Assembly (NCBI RefSeq): GCF_029269835.1
Contig: NZ_JARJBB010000025.1
Span: 1 to 59,938, forward strand
From: Streptomyces tropicalis
Lineage (GTDB): Bacteria > Actinomycetota > Actinomycetes > Streptomycetales > Streptomycetaceae
Direction of reading: 5' to 3'
Length of the DNA: 59,938 nt
Of the stretch, positions 15,235 to 23,400 are shown one piece after another. Both the position numbers and the translations under genes were made by a program. The notes beneath the pieces are model-generated. The model ran no database searches and had not been told where the DNA came from. It saw nothing but the letters and a program-made list of their open reading frames with translations. Numbering within the stretch: the first letter of the stretch is position 1; each line of letters starts with the position of its first letter.

Positions 15235-16707
15235 ATGCCTGAACGCCGTACCGTCGCACTCGTCACTCTCGGCTGCGCCCGTAACGAGGTGGACTCGGAG
15301 GAGCTCGCAGGCCGTTTGGAGGCGGACGGCTGGCAGCTCGTGGAGGACGCCGCCGACGCGGACGTCGCCGTGGTCAACACCTGTGGCTTCGTCGAGGCCG
15401 CCAAGAAGGACTCCGTCGACGCCCTCCTCGAGGCCAACGACCTCAAGGACCACGGCAGAACGCAGGCCGTGGTGGCCGTCGGCTGCATGGCCGAGCGGTA
15501 CGGCAAGGAGCTGGCCGAGGCGCTGCCCGAGGCCGACGGCGTGCTCGGCTTCGACGACTACACGGACATCTCCGACCGCCTGCAGACCATTCTCTCCGGC
15601 GGCATCCACGCCGCCCACACCCCCCGGGACCGCCGCAAGCTGCTGCCGATCAGCCCGGCCGAGCGGCAGTCGGCGACCGACGTGGCGCTGCCCGGGCACG
15701 GTGCCCCCGAGGACCTCCCGGAGGGCCTCGCGCCGCAGTCCGGCCCCCGCGCGCCGCTCCGCCGCCGGCTGGGCGGAGCCCCGGTCGCCTCGGTCAAGCT
15801 CGCCTCCGGCTGCGACCGGCGCTGCTCCTTCTGCGCCATCCCGTCCTTCCGCGGCTCCTTCATCTCCCGCCGCCCCGCCGACGTCCTCAACGAGACGCGG
15901 TGGCTCGCCGAGCAGGGCGTGCAGGAGATCATGCTGGTCTCCGAGAACAACACCTCCTACGGCAAGGACCTGGGCGACATCCGCCTGCTGGAGTCCCTGC
16001 TGCCGGAGCTGGCCGACGTCGACGGCATCGAGCGCGTCCGCGTCAGCTACCTCCAGCCCGCCGAGATGCGGCCCGGCCTGATCGACGTGCTGACCTCCAC
16101 CCCGAAGGTCGCCCCGTACTTCGACCTGTCCTTCCAGCACTCCGCACCCGGCGTGCTGCGGGCCATGCGCCGCTTCGGCGACACCGACCGGTTCCTGGAA
16201 CTGCTCGACACCATCCGCAGCAAGGCCCCCGAGGCCGGGGTGCGCTCCAACTTCATCGTCGGCTTCCCGGGCGAGAGCGCGTCCGACCTGGCCGAGCTGG
16301 AGCGCTTCCTGAGCGGCGCCCGCCTCGACGCCATCGGCGTCTTCGGCTACTCCGACGAGGAGGGCACCGAGGCCGCCGGCTACGACGGCAAGCTCGACGA
16401 GGAGGTCGTCGCCGAGCGGCTGGAGCGGGTCTCCCGACTCGCGGAGGAACTGGTCTCGCAGCGCGCCGAGGAGCGCGTCGGGCAGACGGTGCACGTGCTC
16501 GTCGAGTCCGTCGACGCCGAGGAGGGCGTGTACGGCCGGGCCGCGCACCAGGCGCCCGAGACCGACGGCCAGGTGCTGCTCACGAGCGGCGAGGGCCTCG
16601 CCGTCGGCCGTATGGTCGAGGCGAAGGTGGTCGGCACGGAGGGTGTGGACCTGGTGGCCGAGCCGCTCCAGGGCACGCTCGCCCGTGGTGAGGAGGGGGC
16701 CAGATGA
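15235..16707 (+). CDS. rimO: Ribosomal protein uS12 methylthiotransferase RimO
   Basis: A 490-residue radical SAM methylthiotransferase that adds a methylthio group to an aspartate of ribosomal protein S12. Residues 1-110 form the UPF0004 domain, whose three cysteines (in TLGCARNEVDSEE, NTCGFVEAAK and VGCMAERYG) bind the second iron-sulfur cluster. The radical SAM core carries CDRRCSFCAIPSFRG (CxxxCxxC) near residue 200. A C-terminal TRAM domain ends the protein. The TLGCARNEVDSEE signature separates RimO from MiaB, which is encoded separately at 46661. The ATG at 15235 gives the usual MPERRTVALVTLGC start. The stop overlaps the pgsA start by 4 nt (ATGA). Confidence 0.94.
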   Translation: MPERRTVALVTLGCARNEVDSEELAGRLEADGWQLVEDAADADVAVVNTCGFVEAAKKDSVDALLEANDLKDHGRTQAVVAVGCMAERYGKELAEALPEADGVLGFDDYTDISDRLQTILSGGIHAAHTPRDRRKLLPISPAERQSATDVALPGHGAPEDLPEGLAPQSGPRAPLRRRLGGAPVASVKLASGCDRRCSFCAIPSFRGSFISRRPADVLNETRWLAEQGVQEIMLVSENNTSYGKDLGDIRLLESLLPELADVDGIERVRVSYLQPAEMRPGLIDVLTSTPKVAPYFDLSFQHSAPGVLRAMRRFGDTDRFLELLDTIRSKAPEAGVRSNFIVGFPGESASDLAELERFLSGARLDAIGVFGYSDEEGTEAAGYDGKLDEEVVAERLERVSRLAEELVSQRAEERVGQTVHVLVESVDAEEGVYGRAAHQAPETDGQVLLTSGEGLAVGRMVEAKVVGTEGVDLVAEPLQGTLARGEEGAR

Positions 16708-17564
16708 CCGGAGTCCCGGCATCCGCGGGCGGTCCCTCCGGCACGCGGGGAGCGGCGGCTGCGGGCCGGGGCGACGCGGAAGGGACTCCGGGGCCCGGTG
16801 CCGGGGCGGTGTCCGGCGGTGCCGGCGGCCCCCAGGACGTACGGGGCGGGCTGGACATGCGCGAGGAGAACCCGGGGCACGACGGCCCCGGCGAGCAGGA
16901 CGAGCACGGTGAGCGGGACGAGCAGGACGGCGCCCGGCCGGTGCGCGGCGGGAAGATCGCCGCGGCCGCCGTCAACCAGGCGAGCCTGTGGAACGTCGCC
17001 AATCTGCTGACGATGCTGCGCCTCCTCCTGGTGCCCGGCTTCGTGGCCCTGATGCTGGCCGACGGCGGGTACGACCCGGCGTGGCGCTCGCTGGCGTGGG
17101 CCGCCTTCGCCGTCGCCATGATCACCGACCTGTTCGACGGGCACCTCGCGCGGACGTACAACCTGGTCACCGATTTCGGGAAGATCGCCGATCCCATCGC
17201 CGACAAGGCGATCATGGGTGCCGCGCTGGTCTGCCTGTCCGGGCTCGGCGACCTGCCCTGGTGGGTGACCGTGCTCGTCCTCGGCCGGGAGCTGGGCGTC
17301 ACCCTGCTGCGGTTCCTCGTCATCCGCTACGGCGTGATCCCCGCCAGCCGGGGCGGCAAGCTCAAGACGCTCACCCAGGGCGTGGCCGTCGGCATGTACG
17401 TGCTGGCGCTGACGGGCTGGCTGGCCACCCTGCGGTTCTGGGTGATGGCCGCGGCGGTCGTGCTGACCGTGGTGACCGGCCTCGACTATGTGAGACAGGC
17501 CATGGTGCTGCGCCGGCAGGGAATCGCCGAGCGGCGGACCGCGTTGGAGGAGACGCGAGCGTGA
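16704..17564 (+). CDS. pgsA: CDP-diacylglycerol-glycerol-3-phosphate 3-phosphatidyltransferase
   Basis: A membrane enzyme making phosphatidylglycerophosphate from CDP-diacylglycerol and glycerol-3-phosphate. The family motif D-G-x2-A-R-x8-G-x3-D-x3-D is complete at about residues 145-167. Several membrane helices are visible between about 100 and 275. The N-terminal 90 residues are unusual: a Gly/Ala-rich then Glu/Asp-rich low-complexity extension before the conserved NVANLLTMLRLLLVPGF. The start at 16704 overlaps the rimO stop (ATGA), suggesting coupling; an internal ATG at 16857 would remove half the extension. The 3' end overlaps cinA by 4 nt (GTGA), so rimO, pgsA and cinA form a tight operon. 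Confidence 0.9.
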   Translation: MTGVPASAGGPSGTRGAAAAGRGDAEGTPGPGAGAVSGGAGGPQDVRGGLDMREENPGHDGPGEQDEHGERDEQDGARPVRGGKIAAAAVNQASLWNVANLLTMLRLLLVPGFVALMLADGGYDPAWRSLAWAAFAVAMITDLFDGHLARTYNLVTDFGKIADPIADKAIMGAALVCLSGLGDLPWWVTVLVLGRELGVTLLRFLVIRYGVIPASRGGKLKTLTQGVAVGMYVLALTGWLATLRFWVMAAAVVLTVVTGLDYVRQAMVLRRQGIAERRTALEETRA

Positions 17565-18106
17565 CGTCCCCGGCCACCGAGGTGGTGAGACTACTCACGG
17601 TGAGGGGCGAGACGCTCGCGGTCGCCGAGTCGCTGACCGGCGGCCTGGTCGCGGCGGAGATCACGTCGGTGCCGGGGGCCTCGAAGGTCTTCCGGGGCTC
17701 GGTCACCGCCTACGCCACCGAGCTCAAGCACGAGCTCCTGGGCGTCGACACCACCCTGCTGGCCGAGCGTGGCGCGGTGGATGCGCAGGTCGCGGCCCAG
17801 ATGGCGGCCGGCGTCCGCAAGGCCCTGGGCGCCGACTGGGGTCTGGCCACCACGGGTGTCGCCGGCCCCGACCCCCAGGACGGACAGCCCGTCGGCACGG
17901 TCTACGTGGCGGTGGACGGGCCCCGCGAGACGGAGACCGGCCCCGCACGTGGCGTGAAAACGGCGGCGCTGCGGTTGAACGGCGGCCGGACGGAAATTCG
18001 TATGGAGAGTGTACGGAGCGTGCTCGCGCTGCTCCTGGAGCGGCTTGCGGGCGAACAGAACGGAAATGAGCGAGCACAGGACACGGAACGGAACGGGGGG
18101 CTTTGA
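17561..18106 (+). CDS. cinA: CinA C-terminal domain protein (NMN amidohydrolase PncC)
   Basis: A 181-residue protein consisting only of the CinA C-terminal domain. In homologues it removes the amide of nicotinamide mononucleotide, recycling pyridine nucleotides released by DNA ligase. Recognisable segments are TLAVAESLTGGLVAAEIT, GSVTAYATELKHELLGV and GLATTGVAGPDPQDGQPVGT. The N-terminal COG1058/MoCF domain of full-length CinA is absent, as is usual in Streptomyces. The GTG start overlaps the pgsA stop (GTGA). The last 15 residues are polar and poorly conserved. Confidence 0.88.
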   Translation: MTSPATEVVRLLTVRGETLAVAESLTGGLVAAEITSVPGASKVFRGSVTAYATELKHELLGVDTTLLAERGAVDAQVAAQMAAGVRKALGADWGLATTGVAGPDPQDGQPVGTVYVAVDGPRETETGPARGVKTAALRLNGGRTEIRMESVRSVLALLLERLAGEQNGNERAQDTERNGGL

Positions 18107-18215
18107 TGTTTGCAGCCCTGAGTGAACACGACATCGCTCCCCGCACGGCCGCGGCGCAAGGCGGTACGGTGGGGCGTGAAGGATGCGGCTACGCGGTCCG
18201 AGGAGGGAGCCACCG

Positions 18216-18590
18216 ATGATTCTGCTCCGTCGCCTGCTGGGTGACGTGCTGCGTCGGCAGCGCCAGCGCCAGGGCCGTACTCTGCGCGAAGTCTCCTCGT
18301 CCGCCCGAGTCTCGCTCGGCTATCTCTCCGAGGTGGAGCGGGGGCAGAAGGAGGCTTCCTCCGAGCTGCTCTCCGCCATCTGCGACGCGCTGGACGTACG
18401 GATGTCCGAGCTCATGCGGGAAGTGAGCGACGAACTCGCGCTCGCCGAGCTCGCCCAGTCTGCTGCGGCCACCGATCCCGTCCCCACGCCGGTACGCCCG
18501 ATGCTGGGTTCCGTGTCGGTGACCGGTGTGCCACCGGAACGGGTGACCATCAAGGCGCCCGCCGAAGCGGTGGACGTGGTCGCCGCGTGA
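18216..18590 (+). CDS. clgR: ClgR-type XRE transcriptional regulator
   Basis: A 124-residue regulator with an XRE helix-turn-helix at residues 4-65 (LLGDVLRRQRQRQGRTLREV and SLGYLSEVERGQKEASSEL). The sequence and its place after pgsA-cinA match ClgR of Streptomyces, Corynebacterium and mycobacteria, which activates clp protease and lon genes. The C-terminus ends in Val-Val-Ala-Ala; a terminal Ala-Ala is known in Streptomyces ClgR as a signal for ClpP-dependent turnover, giving feedback control. A clear ribosome-binding site GAGGAGGG precedes the ATG. A large terminator follows. The gene is 109 nt after cinA and may have its own promoter. Confidence 0.88.
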   Translation: MILLRRLLGDVLRRQRQRQGRTLREVSSSARVSLGYLSEVERGQKEASSELLSAICDALDVRMSELMREVSDELALAELAQSAAATDPVPTPVRPMLGSVSVTGVPPERVTIKAPAEAVDVVAA

Positions 18591-18629
18591 CCCTGCGTGC
18601 TGTGGCGCGCCTGCACTGACGCATACGTC

Positions 18630-18690
18630 GCGAAGCCCCGGTCGGGGTCTCCTCCGGATGAATCGGAGGGCCTCCGACCGGGGCTTTCGC
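18630..18690 (+). terminator. Terminator after clgR
   Basis: The outer stem pairs GCGAAGCCCCGGTCGG (18630-18645) with its complement ending GGGGCTTTCGC at 18690, with one bulged base. The loop holds a second hairpin (CCTCCGG...TCGGAGG). It closes the ftsK-side gene group. Confidence 0.82.
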
Positions 18691-18893
18691 GTGTGCGAGG
18701 GGCGTACGCCCGGGGCGCGTGCGGTCCATGGGCCGCGGATCGGCCCGTTTGCCCGTCGGGGGCGCTCCGGTCAAGGTGGAGGCGGGCTGCGTTCGGGTGA
18801 CCGGCGCTGGCAGCGAGGGACACGCCCCCGCGCGCCCCGCCGCGCCCCCCACGGCAGCCGGCGCATACCGGCGTCGGGCAGGAGGTGGGTGCG

Positions 18894-19535
18894 ATGACGG
18901 TGCCGATAGTGCGCCGCGGGGCCGCGCTGGGGTTGTCGGCGCTGTGGTGGTGGGCGGTCCTGCGGCTGGCGTTGTCGGACGACGTGGGGGTGCTGGAAGG
19001 GGTCGTCGCGGCCGGTGGCTGGGGTCTGAGCCTGCTGCCGGTGCACTGCGTCCCGAAGGCCGGTGCGCGGCCCGCTCGCGGCATCCGGATCCCCGGTGGC
19101 GGCCCCGGTGCGCAGGACGAGCCGGGCGTCCCTGCGGGGGCGGTGGAACCGGCGGGCGCGTACGGCATACCCGACGGCGTGCAGCGGGGCGGGGAGGAGG
19201 CGTGCGCAGGCGCACCGGGCGCCGCGGCGGGGACCCCGCCGGGTGCGCAGCGCGACCACGGGATGCCTCCGGTGCAGCCGGAGGGCTCGGGGGACTCGTT
19301 CGTGGAGGGGCGGGGGTGGCCTTACGGGGGCGGGGACCGGTCACTGTCCGCCGAGGACGGCGGGTGGCCCTACGGCGGCGCGGGGGCGGCCCCGGGCCGT
19401 GAGGACGGCGACGGGGGCGGGACGGGCCGGTGCGGGGAGTCCGGGAGCCCCGGGGCGCCAGGGGAGAGCGGAGAGAACGGGGAGAGCGGGTGGGACGGCG
19501 GCGCGGATGGCCGTGGGGGCCGCGACCGGGTGTGA
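18894..19535 (+). CDS. Small membrane protein with Gly-rich tail, function unknown
   Basis: I do not recognise a function for this 213-residue protein. Residues 1-60 look like a conserved small membrane protein: a basic N-terminus, then hydrophobic stretches ALGLSALWWWAVLRLAL and VVAAGGWGLSLLPV. From about residue 65 the sequence is low-complexity, rich in Gly, Ala, Pro, Glu and Asp, with repeated W-P-Y-G-G segments, and probably disordered. A strong GGAGG ribosome-binding site (18881-18885) fits the ATG at 18894. Its stop lies 10 nt from the stop of the convergent nei gene. The tail may be true coding or an overextended frame of a short protein. Confidence 0.6.
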   Translation: MTVPIVRRGAALGLSALWWWAVLRLALSDDVGVLEGVVAAGGWGLSLLPVHCVPKAGARPARGIRIPGGGPGAQDEPGVPAGAVEPAGAYGIPDGVQRGGEEACAGAPGAAAGTPPGAQRDHGMPPVQPEGSGDSFVEGRGWPYGGGDRSLSAEDGGWPYGGAGAAPGREDGDGGGTGRCGESGSPGAPGESGENGESGWDGGADGRGGRDRV

Positions 19536-19545
19536 CGGGGGAGCC

Positions 19546-20391
19546 TCAGGTGCCGGTGCGGTGGTAGCGGTCCCGCCATCGCTGAGGGGAACCCGGTGCC
19601 GGGGCGGGACCGGCCTGGCAGGTCGGGCACCAGTACGTCGGGCGCTCCTGGGAACCGTCTCCCTGGTCGGCCACCCGTACCGACGTCCGGCAGCGCAGGC
19701 AGGGGCGCGGGGCGCGGCCGTAGACGAACAGGTCCTGGTGCGGCAGGCCCGTGGTCCGGCGGACCGCCCGGTCCCGGTTGGCCTCCAGCAGCTTCCTGGC
19801 GAGTACGGGCAGCTCAGCGGCGCGGTCGGCGGGCAGCGCGCCGACCGGGAGCCAGGGCGTGACGCCGAGCAGGAAGCAGAGCTCGCTCTTGTACACGTTG
19901 CCGATGCCGGCCAGATTGCGCTGGTCCAGGAGGGCCTCCCCGAGCTCGCGGGAGGGGTCCGTCCGGAGGTTGGCCAGCGCGCGCTCCCCGTCCCAGTTTG
20001 GGCCGAGCAGGTCGGGACCGAGGTGGCCGACGGCGCGGTCCTCGTCGCCGGTGCGCAGGAACTCGAGGACCGGCAGCCGGTACCCCACCGCGGAGCGGTC
20101 GTCGGTGCCGAGGACGACCCGGATCTGGTGGCCGGGGCCGCCCCTCCAGCGCTCGCCCCGTCCGTACACCTTCCACGCGCCCTCCATCCGCAGGTGCGAA
20201 TGGAGCGTCAGGTCTCCTTCCACGCGGGTCAGCAGGTGCTTGCCCCGGGCGATCGTGTTCAGCACCCGCCGGCCGGTGAGGTCGACCGTGGCGTACTTCG
20301 GCACGCGGAAGTCGCTGCGGGTCAGCACCCTGCCCGCCAGGGCGTCGTGCAGCCGTCGCGCGGCCTGCCAGACCGTGTCACCTTCGGGCAT
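19546..20391 (-). CDS. nei: Fpg/Nei family DNA glycosylase
   Basis: A 281-residue bifunctional DNA glycosylase/AP lyase that removes oxidised bases. The catalytic Pro2-Glu3 are present at the N-terminus (MPEGDTVWQAAR). The central helix-two-turn-helix region carries ALLDQRNLAGIGNVYKSE, and a C-terminal zinc finger has the four cysteines C-x2-C and C-x2-C around residues 234-262. The MPEGDT start marks the Nei2-type actinobacterial group rather than MutM, which usually has MPELPE. It lies 56 nt after lhr on the same strand, an arrangement also seen in mycobacteria. Confidence 0.92.
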   Translation of the reverse strand: MPEGDTVWQAARRLHDALAGRVLTRSDFRVPKYATVDLTGRRVLNTIARGKHLLTRVEGDLTLHSHLRMEGAWKVYGRGERWRGGPGHQIRVVLGTDDRSAVGYRLPVLEFLRTGDEDRAVGHLGPDLLGPNWDGERALANLRTDPSRELGEALLDQRNLAGIGNVYKSELCFLLGVTPWLPVGALPADRAAELPVLARKLLEANRDRAVRRTTGLPHQDLFVYGRAPRPCLRCRTSVRVADQGDGSQERPTYWCPTCQAGPAPAPGSPQRWRDRYHRTGT

Positions 20392-20447
20392 GCGTCAAGG
20401 GTGCCACGGCGCCCGCCGCCGATGCGCCCCGGCGGGATCCGCGCGCC

Positions 20448-23400
20448 TCACGCGCGCAGGCGCAGGCCGCGGGGGGTCGCGATGAAGCCCGCTCCTTCCA
20501 GGAGGGTGCCGACGGGGGAGGTCAGGGCCGCGGCCCCGTTGATCCGCTCGACGGTGATCGTGCCGAGGGAACCCGACCGCGCGGCACCGGCGAGGGCCTC
20601 CGCGGCCGTCTGCAGGCGCGGGTCGTCGGCCGCCGCACCGTCCGCGTCGGCGGGCCAGGCCAGCAGCGTCTTCCCGCCGCGCTCCATGTAGAGCGTCAGC
20701 TCGCCGTCGACGAGCACGACCAGGGAGCCCGCCTTGCGCCCGGGCTTGTGGGTCGTGCCGCCCGGCGGCTCGGGCCAGGAGAGGGCGGCACCGTAGGCGT
20801 TGGCGGGGTCGGAGGCGGCGAGGACCACGGCGGGGGAGTCGGCGCCACGGCCGCGCGGGCCGCGGGCGCCGTGGCCCGTGGCACCGGGGGCGCGGCTGCG
20901 GTCGCCCTGCATCCAGGGGGCGCCGTCCGGGACCCCGCCGCCGCGGGGCCCGCCTGCGCCCGGGGCCGCCGTGTCGAGCGGCGAGACGTACTCGCCGGGG
21001 CGCAAAGGCGCGTGTTCTCCGCCGCCGGGACCCGGCTCGGCGTCCCAGGGACCGAAGGGTGGGAGGGCGCCGTCGAAGGGCGCGAAGCCGTCGGGTCCGG
21101 CGCCCCCGACCTCCGGGGCGGGCAGGGCGGAGCCCCGCTCCTGGGCGGTGGCCACCGCGCGCAGCCGGTCGACCGCGCCGTCCATCGCGAACTGGGCGGC
21201 ACCCAGTCCCTCCACCACATAGCCGCGGCGGGCCTGGCCGGAGTCCTCGAACGCGGACAGGATCCGGTACACGGCCGAGAAGCCGCCCTCGACCCCCTCC
21301 GCCGACACCGCGCCCCGGGTGACGACGCCGTGCCGGTCGAGCAGGGCGCGGGCCAGGGCGTGGGCGCGCACCGTGCCGTCCTCCTCCCGGCCCGGCAGCA
21401 GGGACCAGCGGCCGGCGACGGTCGGCGGCCCGCTGCGGGACGCGGTCCGGGCGGCGGCCGTCAGCGACCCGTAACGCCCGCGCGGGACCGCCCGCTTGGC
21501 GCGGTGCGCCGTGGACCCGGCGGTCCGGCCCGAGCCCAGCAGGGAACGCATCGGGGCGAGCGTGTCGTTGGTGAGCCGTCCCGACCAGGCCAGGTCCCAC
21601 AGGGCGTCGGCCAGGTGCGGGTCGGTGGCCTCGGGATGGGTCGTCGCGCGGACCTGGTCGGCGATCTGCCGGAAGAACAGCCCGTAGCCACCGGACAGGG
21701 CGTCGAGGACCGACTGGTGCAGAGCGGTCGGCTCCAGCGGGTGCGGAGGCGGCAGCAGCAGCGGGGCCGCGTCCGCCAGGTACAGGGAGACCCAGCCGTC
21801 CTTCCCGGGCAGGGCGCCCGCGCCCGCCCACACCACCTCGCCCGCGGCGGTGAGTTCGTCGAGCATCGCGGGCGTGTACTGCGGGACACGCGAGGGCAGG
21901 ACCAGCTTCTCCAGGGCCGAGGCCGGCACCGAGGCGCCCTGCAACTGCTCGACGGCGCGGACCAGTCCGTCGATCCCGCGCAGCCCGTGCCCCTTCCCGA
22001 TGTGCTGCCACCGCGGCAGGAACTGCGCGAGCGCGGCCGGCGGCACCGGCTCCAGCTCGTGCCGCAGCGCGGCCAGGGACCGGCGGCGCAGCCGGCGCAG
22101 CACCGTCGCGTCGCACCACTCCTGGCCGATGCCCGCCGGGTGGAACTCCCCCTGCACCACACGCCCGTTCGCCGCGAGCCGGTGCAGCGCGCCCTCGGTC
22201 ACCGCCACGCCCAGACCGAAACGGGCCGCCGCCGTGGCCGACGTGAACGGCCCGCGGGTCCGGGCGAAGCGCGCGAGGAGGTCGCCCAGCGGATCCTTGA
22301 CCGGCTCGGTGAACGCCTCCGGGACGCCCACCGGCAGAGCCGTGCCGAGGGCGTCGCGCAGCCGTCCCGCGTCCTCCACGGCCGCCCAGTGGTCGGCGCC
22401 CGCGATCCGGACCCGGATGGCCCGGCGGGCGGCGGCCAGCTCCTTCACCCACGGCGGGGCGGCGCCGCGCTCGGCCAGCTCCGCCTCCGTCAGCGGGCCC
22501 AGCAGCCGCAGCACGTCCGCGACGCCCTCCACGTCCTTGACCCTGCGGTCCTCCGCCAGCCACTGCAGCTCCCGCTCCAGCTCGGCCAGCACCTCGGCGT
22601 CCAGCAACTCCCGCAGCTCCGCCTGGCCCAGCAGTTCGGCCAGCAGCCGTGAGTCCAGGGACAGCGCGGCCGCACGCCGCTCGGCGAGGGGGGAGTCGCC
22701 CTCGTACAGGAACTGGGCGACGTACCCGAAGAGCAGGGAGCGGGCGAAGGGGGACGGCTCGGGTGTGGTGACCTCGACCAGGCGCACCGCGCGGGACTCG
22801 ATGTCGCCCATCAGCTCGACCAGGCCCGGCACGTCGAAGACGTCCTGCAGGCACTCGCGGATCGCCTCCAGGACGATCGGGAACGAGCCGAACTCGCTCG
22901 CCACCTCCAGCAGTTGGGCCGCGCGCTGGCGCTGCTGCCACAGGGGGGTACGGCGGCCGGGGCTGCGGCGCGGCAGCAGCAGGGCACGCGCGGCGCACTC
23001 CCGGAACCGGGACGCGAACAGGGCCGAGCCGCCGACCTGGTCGGTGACGACCTGGTCCACCTCGCCCTTGTCGAAGACGACGTCCCCCGCGCCCACCGGC
23101 GCCTGCTCGGAGTCGTACTCCGCGCCGGCCCGCGCCGGTTCCCCGTCCAGCAGGTCCAGGCCCATCAGGTCGGCGTCGGGCAGGCGCAGCACGATGCCGT
23201 CGTCGGCGTGCATGACCTGCGCGTCCATGCCGTAGCGCTCGGAGAGGCGGGCACCCAGGGCGAGTGCCCACGGCGCGTGCACCTGGGCACCGAACGGCGA
23301 GTGCACCACCACCCGCCAGTCGCCCAGCTCGTCCCGGAAGCGCTCCACCACGATGGTCCGGTCGTCCGGCACATGACCGCACGCCTCGCGCTGCTCGCGC

